Below are positions 45,792 through 60,343 of a stretch of DNA of 64,000 nt, piece by piece. This DNA comes from Corbicula japonica (lineage: Eukaryota; Mollusca; Bivalvia; Venerida; Cyrenidae): contig JAZAYU010000256.1 in the NCBI GenBank assembly GCA_038501625.1, forward strand, positions 1-64,000. Direction: 5' to 3'. The notes under the pieces are model-generated. The model was not told the DNA's origin. It worked only from the letters and a program-made list of their open reading frames with translations, and did not search any database. Position 1 is the first letter of the stretch. Every line of letters starts with the position of its first letter. The position numbers and the translations under genes were made by a program.

Positions 45792-48700
45792 TTATTTATG
45801 AATGAACTTAAGTGTTTGATTTTATTGCATTTGACACTTTTATTACAAAACGGGTTGCAAGGTATCAACCACTTTTGTAATAACGAGAATTGCAATCAAA
45901 TGTGGAACTTAATTATTTTTGCCAAAAAATTTTTTAACCATTGAATAACTGTTGTTTTTGATAAATATTAGCACGTGCTTATTGACCTGAATTGCCATTG
46001 GTCATTTTGAGACCGTCATATATTGTTTACAACTCAACTTATATATGAATGAACTTCAGTGTTAGATTTTATAACATCTTGAAATTTTATTACAAAACGG
46101 GTTGTAAGGTATCAACCACTTTTGTAATAACGAGAATTGTAATAAAATGTCAAACTTAGTTATTTTTGCCAAAAAAGTGTCTATCCGTAGAATAACTTTT
46201 TCTTTCGACAGAAATTAGCACGTTCTTATTGACCTGAATTGCCCTTGATTATTTAGAGACCATCAAGCATTGATTAAAACTGAAATTATTTATGAATGAA
46301 CTTAAGTGTTTGATTTTATTACATTTTACACTGTTATTACAAAACGGGTTGCAAGGTATCAACCACTTTTGTAATAACGAGAATTGTAATAAAATGTTGA
46401 ACTTAGTTATTTTTGCAAAACAATTGTCTAACTATTGAATAACAGTTGTTTTAGATAAATATTAGCACGTGCTTATTGACCTGAATTGCCATTGGTCATT
46501 TTGAGACCGTTATATGTTGATTACAACTCAACTTATATATGAATGAACTTCATTGTTAGATTTTATAACATCTTGAAATTTTATTACAAAACGGGTCGTA
46601 AAGTATCAACCACTTTTGTAATAACGAGAATTGTAATAAAATGTAAAACTACTCTTTTATTGCCGTAAATAGTCTATATTTTTTAATAACTGTTTTTTTT
46701 TTTTGCAAAACTAAATTGTCCTTGATCATTTGAAATCGTCAGTTGTTGATTAAAAATCAGCTTATATATATGAACGAACATATTATTACATAATGAAATT
46801 TTATTACAAAACGGGTTGAAAGGTATCAACAACTTTTGTAATAACGAGAATTGTAATAAAATGTCAAACTTAATTATTTTTGCCAAAAAGTTTCTATCCG
46901 CAGAATAACTGTTTTTTTTAGATAGAAATTAGCACGTCCTTATTAGCCTGAATTGTCCTTGATCATTAAGAGACCGTCAAGTATTGATTAAAACTCAAAT
47001 TATATATGAATGAACTTAAATATTAGATATTTTTACATTTTGAAATTTTATTACAAAACGGGTTGTAAGATATCAACAACTTTTGTAATAACGAGAGTTG
47101 TAATAAAATGTGAAACTGCGTTCTTATTGTCGTAAAGAGTCTCTATTTTTTAATAACTGTTATTTGTTTTATTTCAGACAGAAATTAGCACAAACTGAAT
47201 TGTCCTTGATCATTTGGAACCGTTAGATTTTGATTAAAACTGAGCTTCCTAATTGAAAATGATCATTTGATTAAATTATGCTCTCTTTTCCTCTCTACTT
47301 TTTGGCTGTGTGGGGAGGCTGAGTTTTCTGAGTGGGGCTATTCCTGGTATGCATATTTTACTTTTTTTATACATGAACGAACATTGTATTATATTATGAA
47401 GTTTTATTACAAAACGGGTTGAAAGTTATCAACCACTTTTGTAATAACGAGAATTGTAATAAAATGTGAAACTGCGTTCTTATTGCCGTAAAGAGTCTCT
47501 ATTTTTTAATAACTGTTTTTTTTTTTATTTCAGACAGAAATTAGCACACACTAAATTGTCATTGATCATTTGAAACCGTTTGGTTTTGATTAAAACTGAG
47601 CTTATACATGAACGAACATTATATTACATTATGAAATTTTATTACAAAACGGGTTGAAACGTATCAACCACATTTGTAATAACGAGAATTGTAATAAAAT
47701 GTGAAATTATCTTTTTATTGCCATATAAAAAATCTCTATTTTTAATAACTGTTTTTTAGAGAGAAATGAGCACATTCTGAATTGTCCTTGATCATTTGAA
47801 ACGTCAGATGTTGATTAAAACTCAGCTTATATATGAACGAACATGTTATCACATTTTGAAAGTTTATTACAAAACAGGTTGAATATCATCAACCACTTTT
47901 GTAAAAACGAGAATTGTAATGAAATGTAAAACTTAGTTATCTTTTGCCAAAAAAGTGTCTATCCGTAGAATAACCTTTTCTTTCGACAGAAATTAGCACG
48001 TCCTTACTGGTCTGAATTGCCCTTGATTATTTAGAGAGCGCCAAGTACTGATTAAAACTTAAATTATTTATGAATGAACTTGTGTTAGATTTTATTACAT
48101 TTTACATTTTTATTACAAAACGGGTTGCAAGGTATCAACCACTTTTGTAATAACGAGAATTGTAATAAAATGTGAAACTTACTTATTTTTGCCAAAAAAA
48201 TTGTCTATTCGTAGAATAACTTTTTCTATCAACAGAAATTAGCACGTCCTTACTGGCCTGAATTGCCATTGATCATTTTGAGACCGTTAAGTGTTGATTA
48301 AAACTGAATTTATTTATGAATGACCTTAAGTGTTAGATTTTATAACATCTTGAAATTTTTTTACAAGACGGGTTGTAAGGTATCAACCACTTTTGTAATA
48401 ACGAGAATTGTAATAAAATGTAAAACTACTCTCTTATTGCCGTAAATAGTCTATATTTTTAATAACTGTTGTTTTTTTTCGAAACTGAATTGTCCTTGAT
48501 CATTTGAAACCGTCAGTTGTTGATTAAAAATCAGCTTATATATGAACAAACATATTATTACATAATGAAATTTTATTACAAAACGGGTTGAAAGGTATCA
48601 ACAACTTTTGTAATAACGAGAATTGTAATAAAATGTCAAACTTAGTTATTTTTGCCAAAAAGTTTCTATCCGCAGAATAACTGTTTTTTTTTTTTTTTAG

Positions 48701-51000
48701 ATAGAAATTAGCACGTCCTTATTGGCCTGATTTGTCCTTGATCATTTAGAGACCGTCAAGTATTGATCAAATTATATATGAATGAACTTAAATATTAGAT
48801 ATTTTTACATTTTGAAATTTTATTACAAAACGGGTTGTAAGATATCAACCACTTGTAATAACGAGAATTGTAATAAAATGTGAAACTGCTTTTTTTTGCC
48901 CAAAAAGTTTCTATCCGCTGAATAACTGTTTCTTCAGACAGTAATTAGCACGTCCTTATTGGCCTGAATCGTCCTTGATCATTTAGAGACCGTCAAGTAT
49001 TCATTAAAACTCAAATTATATATGAATGAACTTAAATATTAGATATTTTTACATTTTGAAATTTTATTACAAAACGGGTTATAAGGTATCAACCACTTTT
49101 GTAATAACGAGAAATGTAATAAAATGTGAAACTGCGTTCTTATTGCCGTAAAGAGTCTCTATTTTTAATAACTGTTTTTTATTATTTCAGACAGAAATGA
49201 GCACATAGTGAAATGTCCTTGATCATTTCAAACCGTCAGGTTCTGAATAAAACTGAGCTTCCTAATTGAAATTGATCATTTGATTAAATTATGCTCGCTT
49301 TTCCTCTCTACTTTTTGGCTGTGTGGGAAGGCTGTGTTTTCTGAGTGTGGCAATTCCTGGTATGCATATTTTACCTTTTTATACATGAACGAACATTGTA
49401 TTATATTATGAAGTTTTATTACAAAACGGGTTGAAAGGTATCAACCACTTTTGTAATAACGAGAATCGTAATAAAATGTGAAACTGCGTTCTTATTGCCG
49501 TAAAGGGTCTCTATTCTTTAATAACTGTTTTTTTTTTATTTCAGACAGAAATTAGCACACACTAAATTGTCATTGATCATTTGAATCCGTCTGGTTTTGA
49601 TTAAAACTGAGGTTATACATGAACGAACATTATATTACATTATGAAGGTTTATTACAATACGAGAATTGTAATTAAATGTGAAACTTTTACTTATTTTTG
49701 CCAAAAAAGTGTCTATCCGTAGAATAGCTTTTTCTTTCGACAGAAATTAGCACGTCCTTATTGACCTGAATTCACCTTGATTATTTAGAGACCGTCAAGT
49801 ATTGATTAAAACTGAAATTATTTATGAATACACTGAAGTGTTAGATTTTATTACATTTTACACTTTTATAACAAAACGGGTTGCAACGTATCAACCACTT
49901 TTGTAAAAACGAAAATTGTAATAAAATGTGAAACTTAGTTTTTTGTTTCCCAAAAAGTGTCTATCCATAGAATAACTGTTGTTTTAGATAGAAATTAGCA
50001 CGTGTTTATTGTCCTGAATTGCAATTGATCATGTTGAGACCGTTATATGTTGATTAAAACTCAACTTATGTATGAATAAACTTCAGTGTTAGATCTTATA
50101 ACATCTTGAAATTTTATTACAAAACGGGTTGTAAGGTATCAACCACTTTTGTAATACCGAGAATTGTAATAAAATGTGAAACTACTCTCTTATTGCCGTT
50201 AAGAGTCTCTATTTTTTACAACTGTTTTTTTTATATTTCAGACAGAAATTAGCACATACTGAATTGACCTTTTTCATTTGAAACCGTCTGGTTTTGATTG
50301 AGACTGAGCTTATACATGAACGAAAATTATATTAGATTATGAAGTTTTATTACAAAACGGGTTGAAAGGTATCAACCACTTTTGTAATAACAAGAATTGT
50401 AATAAAATGTAAAACTTAGTTATTGTCTATCCGTAGAATAACTTTTTCTTTCGACAGAAATTAGCACATCCTTATTGGCCTGAATTGCCCCCTGATCATT
50501 TACAGACCGTCAAGTATTCATTAAAAATCAAATTATTTATGAATGAACTTATTTGTTAGGTTTTATTACATTTTAAACTTTTATTACAAAACGGGTTGCA
50601 AGGTATCAACCACTTTTGTAATAACGAGAATTGTAATAAAATGTGAAACTTAGTTATTTTTGCCAAAAAGTTTCTATCCATATTATAACTGTTGTAGATA
50701 GCAATTAGCACGTGCTTATTGACCTGAATTGCCATTGATCATTTTGAGACCGTTAAGTGTTGATTAAAACTCAACTGATATATGAATGAACTTTACATTT
50801 TATGACATCTTGAAATTTTATTACAAAACGGATTGTAAGGTATCAACCACTTTTGTAATAACGAGAATTGTAATAAAAGTTAAAACTACTCTCTTATTGC
50901 CGTAAAGAGTCTATATTTTTTAACAACTTGTCCTTGATCATTTGAAACCGTCAGGTGTTGATTACAACTCTCAGGTGTTGATTAAAACTCAGCTTATATA
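45792..51000 (+). repeat. Satellite array, left arm of copy B (partial)
   Basis: Unit-by-unit copy of 32674-37872, including the two units with the 105-bp insert (about 47245 and 49250) and the unit without a hairpin (about 49650). Confidence 0.93.
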
Positions 51001-54000
51001 ACAACAACAACAACAACAACACAATACAGGTTCCCCAAATGAATGTTTGTGTCAAAATATGTTTGCAAAATGTGTTATTTGTTGATTGAATTCTTTGTTG
51101 ATATTTGTCTGTAAAGATATATAAAGAACGGGAACGGGATAAATTTTGACCGAAGGATCATAATTTGAACAAACTTGAAAGAGATCCAGAAGACAATGCT
51201 TAATGCAATATTTAAGAACTTTTGAGGCCTTTGGATTAAGGGAAGATTTATAAAGTTTTTTCTATATTTCTTCTATGTAAAACATATGACATCTAGAGCG
51301 TGGGGAATTTTGACCCAGTACTATGATCTGAGGATCTCTAGCCGATATATTATGCAAACTATCTAAGCTGTTCTCGTCTTGTTGTTAACGAAAAGTTGAT
51401 TTCTTATAATTCATGATTGTTTTTGTTGCAGTTGCTCAACTGCCTCAACATCGTGGCAGCTTTATTCAATGGACACCTATGAAAAGTTTAATCAACTTTG
51501 TTAAAATGATTTAAGGGAGAGTTTGTTTAAAAGAAATGTTGACGTAGTAACTTCCGAAGACTGGCGACCTTCCCTTCAGGAATTACATTAGATATAAACT
51601 TAAAAAATCGTACAGAATTCAAGATTATCTCAAGAGTTGTATAAAATTTGGTAATGCTCAGGCTGACACCACGATCAGTTTTTTTTCAAATGAGAAGTTT
51701 CATGGATAGGTATCACATGCACGTATTTTAGAATAGGATAGCCTTAAGAGAAAAAGAGAAACAGATACTGAAATAAACCACAAATGCACAATAATTTGTA
51801 ACAGAGTTACCAACATCCACAGCCTATAGGAACTGTTAGAAGAGGCATATCTTACCGCGGATACACTATAGTAAGATCATAGATATACTTTGGGTCGACT
51901 ACGATGAGATCACAGGCAGACTAAAGACTATGGATAGATAAAAATGGAGGAACACAAACATGGACACGACACGTCGTCTTTTAATAGTAAACATTTGAAC
52001 ACCGTTATTTCACAATCCCTTGATGAAAAAAGCTAAGAATCAGACACAAACTAAACCCTCCAATAAACCATGTTGACAATGAACATACACAGGTGATCTT
52101 GACTTTGGCGCTAGGGGTCTAACTGTTTCGCACGACACAGTATAATTAATCAGCGCTGTAATTAATCAGCATACATGTACCTATATCAAAAAAGAGGGCT
52201 ATATGACCCAAAGTCGCTCACCCGAGTCAAAGTGGGTAGGGAAAAAAACCCAATGCGCGTTGTGCCAGGTGAGCTAAAAAGTAAGTCATTTGGTCAAAAT
52301 CAAGGTCAATTTAATGTCAATAATACTTTCTACGTGGTCTAAATTTCAAGACTACAAATTTTCTAAAAACAAGAAAGTACATCACTGGGTCTAATTCTAG
52401 GTTAGTTCAAATCTGCATTTTGAACTGTGCATATGGTTTAAATTTCAAACCTCTAGCTTCAATAGCTGTGAACAAGGTCCAATTTTCAAGATGTAGCTTC
52501 AAATACAAGAAAGTAGGTAACTCGGTCAAAATCTAGCTCAGTTCATATCAAAGTTAAATTCTGCATCTCAAACTGTGCACACGGTCCAAATTATAAGCTG
52601 TATATGACTTTATTTGACTTGAACAATCTTAGTGCAGGTCTACTAGACAATGCTGATCACCAAATATGGCAGCTTTAAGTCATATGATTTCTTCCAAAAA
52701 GTTTTTATATTTGCTTCATATATAACTTAGTGTAAAACGTGAACCCCGAGGCAGGGCCATTTTTGACCCAGGGTCCAAGATTTGAACAATTTTGCTGGAG
52801 GTCTACCGGACATGCTGCATACCAAATATGTAAACTAAGATTTTTAAAGGTTTCCTTTAATAAGTTTATGTAAAATCAAGTGAACCTTGTAGGGGGCTAG
52901 TTTTGACCCCAGCAACATAACTTGATCAATCTAAATGGGCTTGCATCGCGAGGCCGTCCTTTATATGTGTCCAGATGTACCCGGATGTAGTGAAATACCA
53001 GTGGAATAGTATGCTTTGCTCTTTTCATTGTTTTATGTAGACCCCAGGTCTTTTCATTCAGTTATGGATATTTAGCCAGGCCACAAACGGTCCTTTTGGT
53101 CCGCCCTTTCAATTACGTAAATTGCTCTTCAATTTCCGGAATCTTCCGTATCTTCCGTTATAAAACGTGGCGTTTACCATATACGGAAATACTGTTTCCG
53201 ATCGAAATATAGCTTCAATAAACAATTGTTATTAACCATGATTTTTTAAAACACCAAATTTAGTAGAATATTGCATTTTTCAGTTCCTTGATAATGTCTT
53301 ATTTACAAAGAAAGGATCTTTTCCATAAAATGAAGTGAACAAAGGCTGTATGAAAGGCAAACATTTGGCATAGTTCCACATTCATTTTAAAGTAAATAGT
53401 ATTGTACCATGTAACAAAACTGCAGCATATTAATAATCTTGCAACGAAATTAAGAAAGCTGTTTAATGAGATGTTGTTTCTAACATACACTTTAAAAGCT
53501 GTATCCAACAAATTCATTGCCTAGGCGTTTATAACTTTTTAAAGTATGGATACACTGATTCTATATTAATTATATAATTTTTATATAAAATGGTCTTTTT
53601 TAAATAAGAAAAAAAGGAAACATTCGTTTGTCGAATAAGCTATATTTGAATAGCGTGTTGTGACTCGGGAAGCTTGGCGCCATTTAAAGTTGCAACGCTC
53701 ATGCATGTTGCATTTTTCTTTACAAATGCATTTCTGATTTTGTTCTTAAAATATATGTCTTGCTATGTATGTTCCTTTGTTAAATTGTTTTCCCAAGTCT
53801 GAAATTCTGATCAGTAAAATCAGCGAAGTTCAGACCAATGAATGTATGTTAAGACTTTCACACTTTGGAATACGGAACAGTCGACCAAAACAGATGTAAA
53901 TCTTTAAATGCAGAGTGTGCATATAATAATTATTATATTGAATGCAGAGTTGAATGTTGAATGCAGAGCTGTGCATAATTTGAATGCAGCGCTAAATGTT

Positions 54001-54752
54001 GAATGCAGAGCTGTGCAAGAATTGAATGTAGAGCTGAATGTTGAATCCAGAGCTGTGCGAAAATTAAACGCAGAGCTGAATGTTAAATCCAGATCTGTGC
54101 AATAAATTGAGTGTAGAGCTGAATATCGATTGCAGAGCTGTGAAAGAATTTAATGCAGAGCTGAATGTTGAATGCAGAGCTGTGCAAGAATTCAATGTAG
54201 CGCTGAATATCGATTGCAGAGCTGTGCAACAATTGAATGCAGAGCTGTGCAATAATTCATTGCAGAGCTGAATGTTGAATGCTGAACTCTGGATTTGTTG
54301 CGTCTGCCAATACAGATCTGAATGCAGAACCCATAGCTATGCGACGAAATTTCGAACTTCGATCTACGATCTCAGAGCCAACTTCATGCAAATTCACACG
54401 CGATGGAAACTTATGGTTAGTTCAGTAAGATAAATTAAAACAATTTCAATTGAATCAAAAGTGAACATGCTAGTTTCAGTGAAATATTTATTTTATTTCA
54501 TATTTTCATACTAAAAACTTATATTTTGACGAAAACAAAGAGCTGTCACTTTAAAGTGACTTATGTCCCCAAACGTAGCTTTAAATTCGAATTGGCATTA
54601 ACATTTATTAAATATGTATTGGTAATAGTTGAATGGAAACCATATGCTTGTGATTACCTCCATAACCTGGCCTTGATCACAATCACTTCAGTAAATCTTT
54701 TATTCAATTTTGACTAGTGGTTGTGACTATGAAAAAGGGCAATATTTCTGTT

Positions 54753-54809
<57 letters not shown>

Positions 54810-55038
54810 GGACAAAAAGCGCAGGCATGATTGATGACAATCACTTCAGTTAAGGTTTCTTGCTAATTGGACCACTGGTCGTACAGATGAAGCGCAAACG
54901 AGATTGTAAAGGATGGGCAGACAGACGGACAGACGGTAAGATGGTCGAACACATGGACAGTGTAGTGCTCAAGAAGTTTTGATGACAATCATTTAAGTTT
55001 AATTTAATTCTGACATATAATTGTTGAGATTATTGAGT
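51001..55038. other. Core of the large element, copy B
   Basis: Copy of 37873-41940 with the same (AAC)n junction (51001-51022), 42-bp minisatellite (about 53946-54286) and a shorter GACA tract (54754-54813). Same short frames, no recognisable gene. Confidence 0.75.
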
Positions 55039-58000
55039 AATCTAACAATAAGTTCATTCATAAATAATTTAAGTTTAAATCAACACTTGACGGACTTTTA
55101 AGGATCAAAGACAATTCAGGTCAATAACCACGTGCTAATTTTTGTTTAAAAAAACAGTTATTTAATGGATATAAACTTTTTGGCAAAAATAACTAAGTTT
55201 TTATTACAAATCTCGTTATAGCAAAAATCGTTTAATTCAACCCGTTTTGTAATAAAATGTCAAAATGTAACAAAATCCAACACTTAAGTTCAATCGTATA
55301 TAATTTGTTTCAATCAACACTTTACGGTCTCACAATAATCAAGAACAATTCAGCTCAACAAGGACGTGCAAATTTCTGTCTAAAGAAACAGTATTTTTAT
55401 GGATAGAAACTTGTTTGCAAAAATAACTAAGTTTCACATTTTATTACAATTCTCGTTATTACAAAAGTGGTTGATACCTTTCAACCCGTTTTGTAATAAA
55501 ATTTCAAAATGTTATAAAATGTTTGTTCAAATATCCGCTGAATTGTAGTCAACACCTGACGGTTTCAAAATCATTAAGGACAATTCAGCATGTGCTTATT
55601 TCGGTCGGAAAAATAATTTCTATTAAAAAAAACAGTTATTCTATGAATAGAATCATTTTTTGAAAAAAACTAAGTTTCACATTTTATTACAATTCTCGTG
55701 ATTACAAACGTCGTTAATACCTTTCAACCCGTTTTGTAAAAAAATTTCAAAATGTAATAAAATCTAACACTTAAGTTTATTCATATATAATTTGAGTTTT
55801 AACCAATACTTGACATTCTCTAAATAATCAAGGGCAATTCAGGTCAATAAGGACGTGCTAATTTCTGTCTAAACAACAGTTATTCTACGGACAGAAACTT
55901 TTTGGCAAAAGAAAAACAAGAACAAGTTATACATTTTATTACAATTCTCGTTATCACAAAATTGGTTGATACCTTTTAATCCGTTTTGTAATAAAATTTC
56001 AAAATGTAATAAAATCTAACACTTAAGTTCATTCATATATAATAATTATTTGAGTTTTAGTCAATATCTGACGGTCTCAAAATGATCAAGTACAATTCAG
56101 GCCAGTAAGAACGTGCTAATTTCTATCTTAAAAAACAGTTATTCTACGGATAGAAACGTTTATGGCAAAAATAACTAAGTTTCACATTTTATTACAATTC
56201 TCGTTATTACAAAAGTGGTTGATACCTTTCAACCCGTTTTGTAATAAAATTTCAAAATGTTATAAAATGTTCGTTCAAATATCAGCTGAATTGTAGTCAA
56301 CACCTGACGGTTTCAAAATCATTAAGGACAATTCAGCATGTGCTTATTTCGGTCGGAAAAATAATTTCTATTAAAAAAACAGTTATTCTATGAATAGAAT
56401 CATTTTTTGAAAAAAAACTAAGTTTCACATTTTATTACAATTCTCGTGATTACAAACGTCGTTAATACCTTTCAACCCGTTTTGTAATAAAATTTCAAAA
56501 TGTAATAAAATCTAACACTTAAGTTTATTCATATATAATTTGAGTTTTAACCAATACTTGACATTCTCTAAATAATCAAGGGCAATTCAGGTCAATAAGG
56601 ACGTGCTAATTTCTGTCTAAACAACAGTTATTCTACGGACAGAAACTTTTTGGCAAAAGAAAAACAAGAACAAGTTATACATTTTATTACAATTCTCGTT
56701 ATCACAAAATTAGTTGATACCTTTTAATCCGTTTTGTAATAAAATTTCAAAATGTAATAAAATCTAACACTTAAGTTCATTCATATATAATAATTATTTG
56801 AGTTTTAGTCAATATCTGACGGTCTCAAAATGATCAAGTACAATTCAGGCCAGTAAGAACGTGCTAATTTCTATCTAAAAAAACAGTTATTCTACGGATA
56901 GAAACGTTTATGGCAAAAATAACTAAGTTTCACATTTTATTACAATTCTCGTTATTACAAAAGTGGTTGATACCTTTCAACCCGTTTTGTAATAAAATTT
57001 CAAAATGTAATAAAATATTCGTTCATATATAAGCTGACTTTTAATCAACACTAGACGGTTTTAAATAATCAATGACAATTAAGTATGTACTAATTTCTTT
57101 CTAAAAAAAGTTATTAAAAAATAGAGACTCTTTATGGCAATAAAAACAAATTCACATTTTATTACAATTCTCGTTATTACAAAAGTGGTTGATACCTTTC
57201 AACACGTTTTGTAATAAAATTTCATATTGTAATAAAATGTTTGTTCATGTATAAGCTCAGGTTTAATCAAAACCTGACGGTTTCAAATGATCAAGGACAA
57301 TTCAGTATGTGCTAATACATGTATCTCTCTGAAATAAAAGTCGGTTATTAAAAAATAGAGACTCTTTACGGCAATAGGAACGCAGTTTCACATTTTATTA
57401 CAATTCTCGTTATTACAAAAAATGTAGATACGGTACAACCCGTTTTGTAATAAAACTTCAAAATGTAAAAAAAAAATATAACACTTAAGGTAAGAGCTGT
57501 GTAATAGGCACTATTAAGAATCCAACATCTGATTATATTTTCATCAACTGCTTCATACCACTGACTTGTATGCAAAATTTTAATGATTTTCACCGTGTAG
57601 TTTTTGAGATTTTTAGCTTTTTTATTTAAAAAAGTGAGAAAAAAACGTGTAAGTATCCAAATTCTTTAATCTGTGACAAAATTTTTTGTTATTGATAAAT
57701 TCAACCCTAATTTTTTACAGTTTATCCAAAATATGGTATATTTTACTAAACCAATTTAAGATATAATATATAAATACAGAATTTATCTTCAAATGACATT
57801 TTTTGACCAAATAATTTTAAAAATGCATTTTTTATATTTCGCGAGACTAAATTAATGAAAATTGTGCAAAATCCTGATTGGTGCAATATACCAAACTTTA
57901 CCATTTTTAACTATATACCTTAAACAAAATTTAAACAAAATTTCAGAGAAGTTTACCGTCCAGTTTTAGAAATTTTCAAATTGATGACTTGAATAAACAC

Positions 58001-60264
58001 TATTCTGATAGCGAATACCCCTTTAATCTTGATTATTTTGCTTATTTTAGTTTAAATCATGAGAATTTTATATTCAATGACAGAATTACACAGGAAAAAA
58101 AGATACATTCCAATTATTTAAGCTCTAGGCTTACAAAAAAATTAGCTTCCAGTCCTCTTGCATGACAGAAATCTACCCTAATTTACTACTATAGTTACCT
58201 CCCTTCGATACTCTTCTGGATAAAGGTATTCATTACACAGCTCTTACCTTAAGTTCATTTATATATAATTTGAGTTTTAATGAATACTTGACGGTCTCTA
58301 AATGATCAAGGACAATTCAGGCCAATAAGGACGTGCTAATTTCTATCTAAAGAAACAGCTATTCTACGGATAGAAACTTTTTTGGCAAAAATAACTTAGT
58401 TTGACATTTTATTACAATTCTCGTTATTACAACGTTGGTTGATACCTTTCAACCCGTTTTGTAATAAAATTTCAAGATGTTATAAAATCTAACACTTAAG
58501 TTCATTCATATATAAATTGAGTTTTAATCAACATTTAACGATCTCAAAATGATCAATTGCAATTCAGGTAAATACGCACGTGCTTTACTCTATCTAAAAC
58601 AGTTATTCTATGGATAGAAACTTTTTGGCAAAAATAACTAAATTTCACATTTTATTACAATTCTCGTTATTACAAAAGTGGTTGAGAGACCTGGCAACCA
58701 GTTTTGTAATAAAAGTGTAAAATGTAATAAAATCTAACAATTAAGTTCATTCATAAATAATTTGAGTTTTAATGAATACTTGACGGTCTCTAAATGATCA
58801 GGGGCAATTCAGGTCAATAAGGACGTGCTAATTTCTGTCGAAAGAAAAAGTTATTCTACGGATAGAAGCGTTTGTGGCAAAAATAACTAAGTTTTACATT
58901 TTATTACAATTCTCGTTATTACAAAAGTGGTTGATACATTTCAACCCGTTTTGTAATAAAATTTCAAAATGTAATAAAATATTCGTTCATATATAAGCTG
59001 ACTTTTAATCAACACTAGACGGTTTTAAATAATCAATGACAATTAAGTATGTACTAATTTCTTTCTAAAAAAAGTTATTAAAAAATAGAGACTCTTTATG
59101 GCAATAAAAACAAATTCACAAGTTGAGTTGTAATCAACATATAACGGTCTCAAAATGACCAATGGCAATTCAGGTCAATAAGCACGTGCTAATATTTATC
59201 TAATTAAAAACAACAGTTATTCAATGGTTAGGCAATTGTTTGGCAAATATAACTAAGTTCCACATTTTATTACAATTCTCGTTATTACAAAAGTGGTTAA
59301 TACCTTGCAACCCGTTTTGTAATAAAAGTGTAAAATGTAATAAAATCAAACACTTAAGTTCATTCATAAATAATTTCAGTTTTAATCAATACTTGACGGT
59401 CTCTAAATAATCAATGGGATTTCAGGTCAATAAGCACGTGCTAATTTCTGTCGAAAGAAACACTTATTCTACGGATAGACACTTTTTTGGCAAAAATAAC
59501 AAAGTTTGACATTTTATTACAATTCTCGTTATTACAAAAGTGGTTGAGACCAGGCAACCCGTTTTGTAATAAAAGTGTAAAATGTAATAAAATCTAACAA
59601 TTAAGTTCATTCATAAATAAGTTGAGTTTTAATGAATACTCGACGATCTCTAAATGATCAGGGGCAATTCAGATCAATAAGGACGTGCTAATTTCTGTCG
59701 AAAGAAAAAGTTATTCTACGGATAGAAGCGTTTGTGGAAAAAAAACTAAGTTTTACATTTTATTACAATTCTCGTTATTACAAAAGTGGTTGATACATTT
59801 TAACCCGTTTTGTAATAAAATTTCATTATGTAATAGTATGTTCGTTCATATATAAGCTGATTTTTAATCAACAACTGACGGTTTCAAATGATCAAGGACA
59901 ATTCAGTTTTGAAAAAAACAAAACAGTTATTAAAAAAATATAGACTATTTACGGCAATAAGAGAGTAGTTTTAAATTTTATTACAATTCTCGTTATTACA
60001 AAAGTGGTTGATACCTTGCAACCCGTTTTGTAATAAAAGTGTTAAATGTAATAAAATCTAACTCTTAAGTTCATTCATAAACAATTTGAGTTTTAATCAA
60101 TACTTGACGGTTTCTAAATAATCAAGGGCAATTCAGGACAATAAGGACGTGCTAATTTCTGTCTAAAGAAACAATTATTCTACGGATAGAAACTTTTTTG
60201 GCAAAAATAACTAAGTTTGACATTTTATTACAATTCTCGTTATTACAAAAGTGGTTGATACCTC
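55039..60264 (-). repeat. Satellite array, right arm of copy B (inverted), longer than in copy A
   Basis: Same units as 41941-45202, plus about 1.94 kb (about 57155-59115). The extra stretch is bounded by two nearly identical blocks ('ttatggcaataaaaacaaattcaca' at 57131 and 59097). Copy A has only one of these. It includes the TTAA element at 57489-58248. Confidence 0.9.
57489..58248. mobile_element. TTAA-flanked transposon, copy 2, inserted in a satellite unit
   Basis: Inverted copy of the 16476-17257 element (760 bp) with ends GGTAAGAGCTGTGTAAT and complement. TTAA is at 57485-57488 and 58249-58252. Other units of the satellite show the unoccupied site 'aacacttaagttcattcata', which fixes the insertion point exactly. 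The GGGTTCAAATCCC word of copy 1 is missing here. Confidence 0.92.
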
Positions 60265-60343
60265 ACAACCCGTTTTGTAATAAAAACGAGAATTGTTATA
60301 ATTATTACAATTCTCGTTTTTATTACAAAACGGGTTGTAACAA
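60265..60343. repeat. Right terminal palindrome, copy B
   Basis: 79 bp, starting ACAACCCGTTTTGTAATAAA and ending in CGGGTTGTAACAA, then AGCA and unique sequence. Confidence 0.85.

Larger units (their letters stand above)
45792..60343. mobile_element. Large fold-back satellite element, copy B (left end missing in the gap)
   Basis: Near-identical to 32674-45281, with an offset of 13,118 at the start. Differences seen are single bases (e.g. about 38905 against 52031, 42127 against 55217), T-run lengths, the GACA length, and about 1.94 kb extra in the right arm. The right end is a 79-bp palindrome (60265-60343) followed by AGCA (60344-60347), which matches the flank left of copy A. Confidence 0.8.

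Noticed and set aside
45136..45895. Open frames of 221 and 248 codons across the gap
   Set aside because: They consist mostly of X from the 500-N gap plus satellite sequence; not genes.
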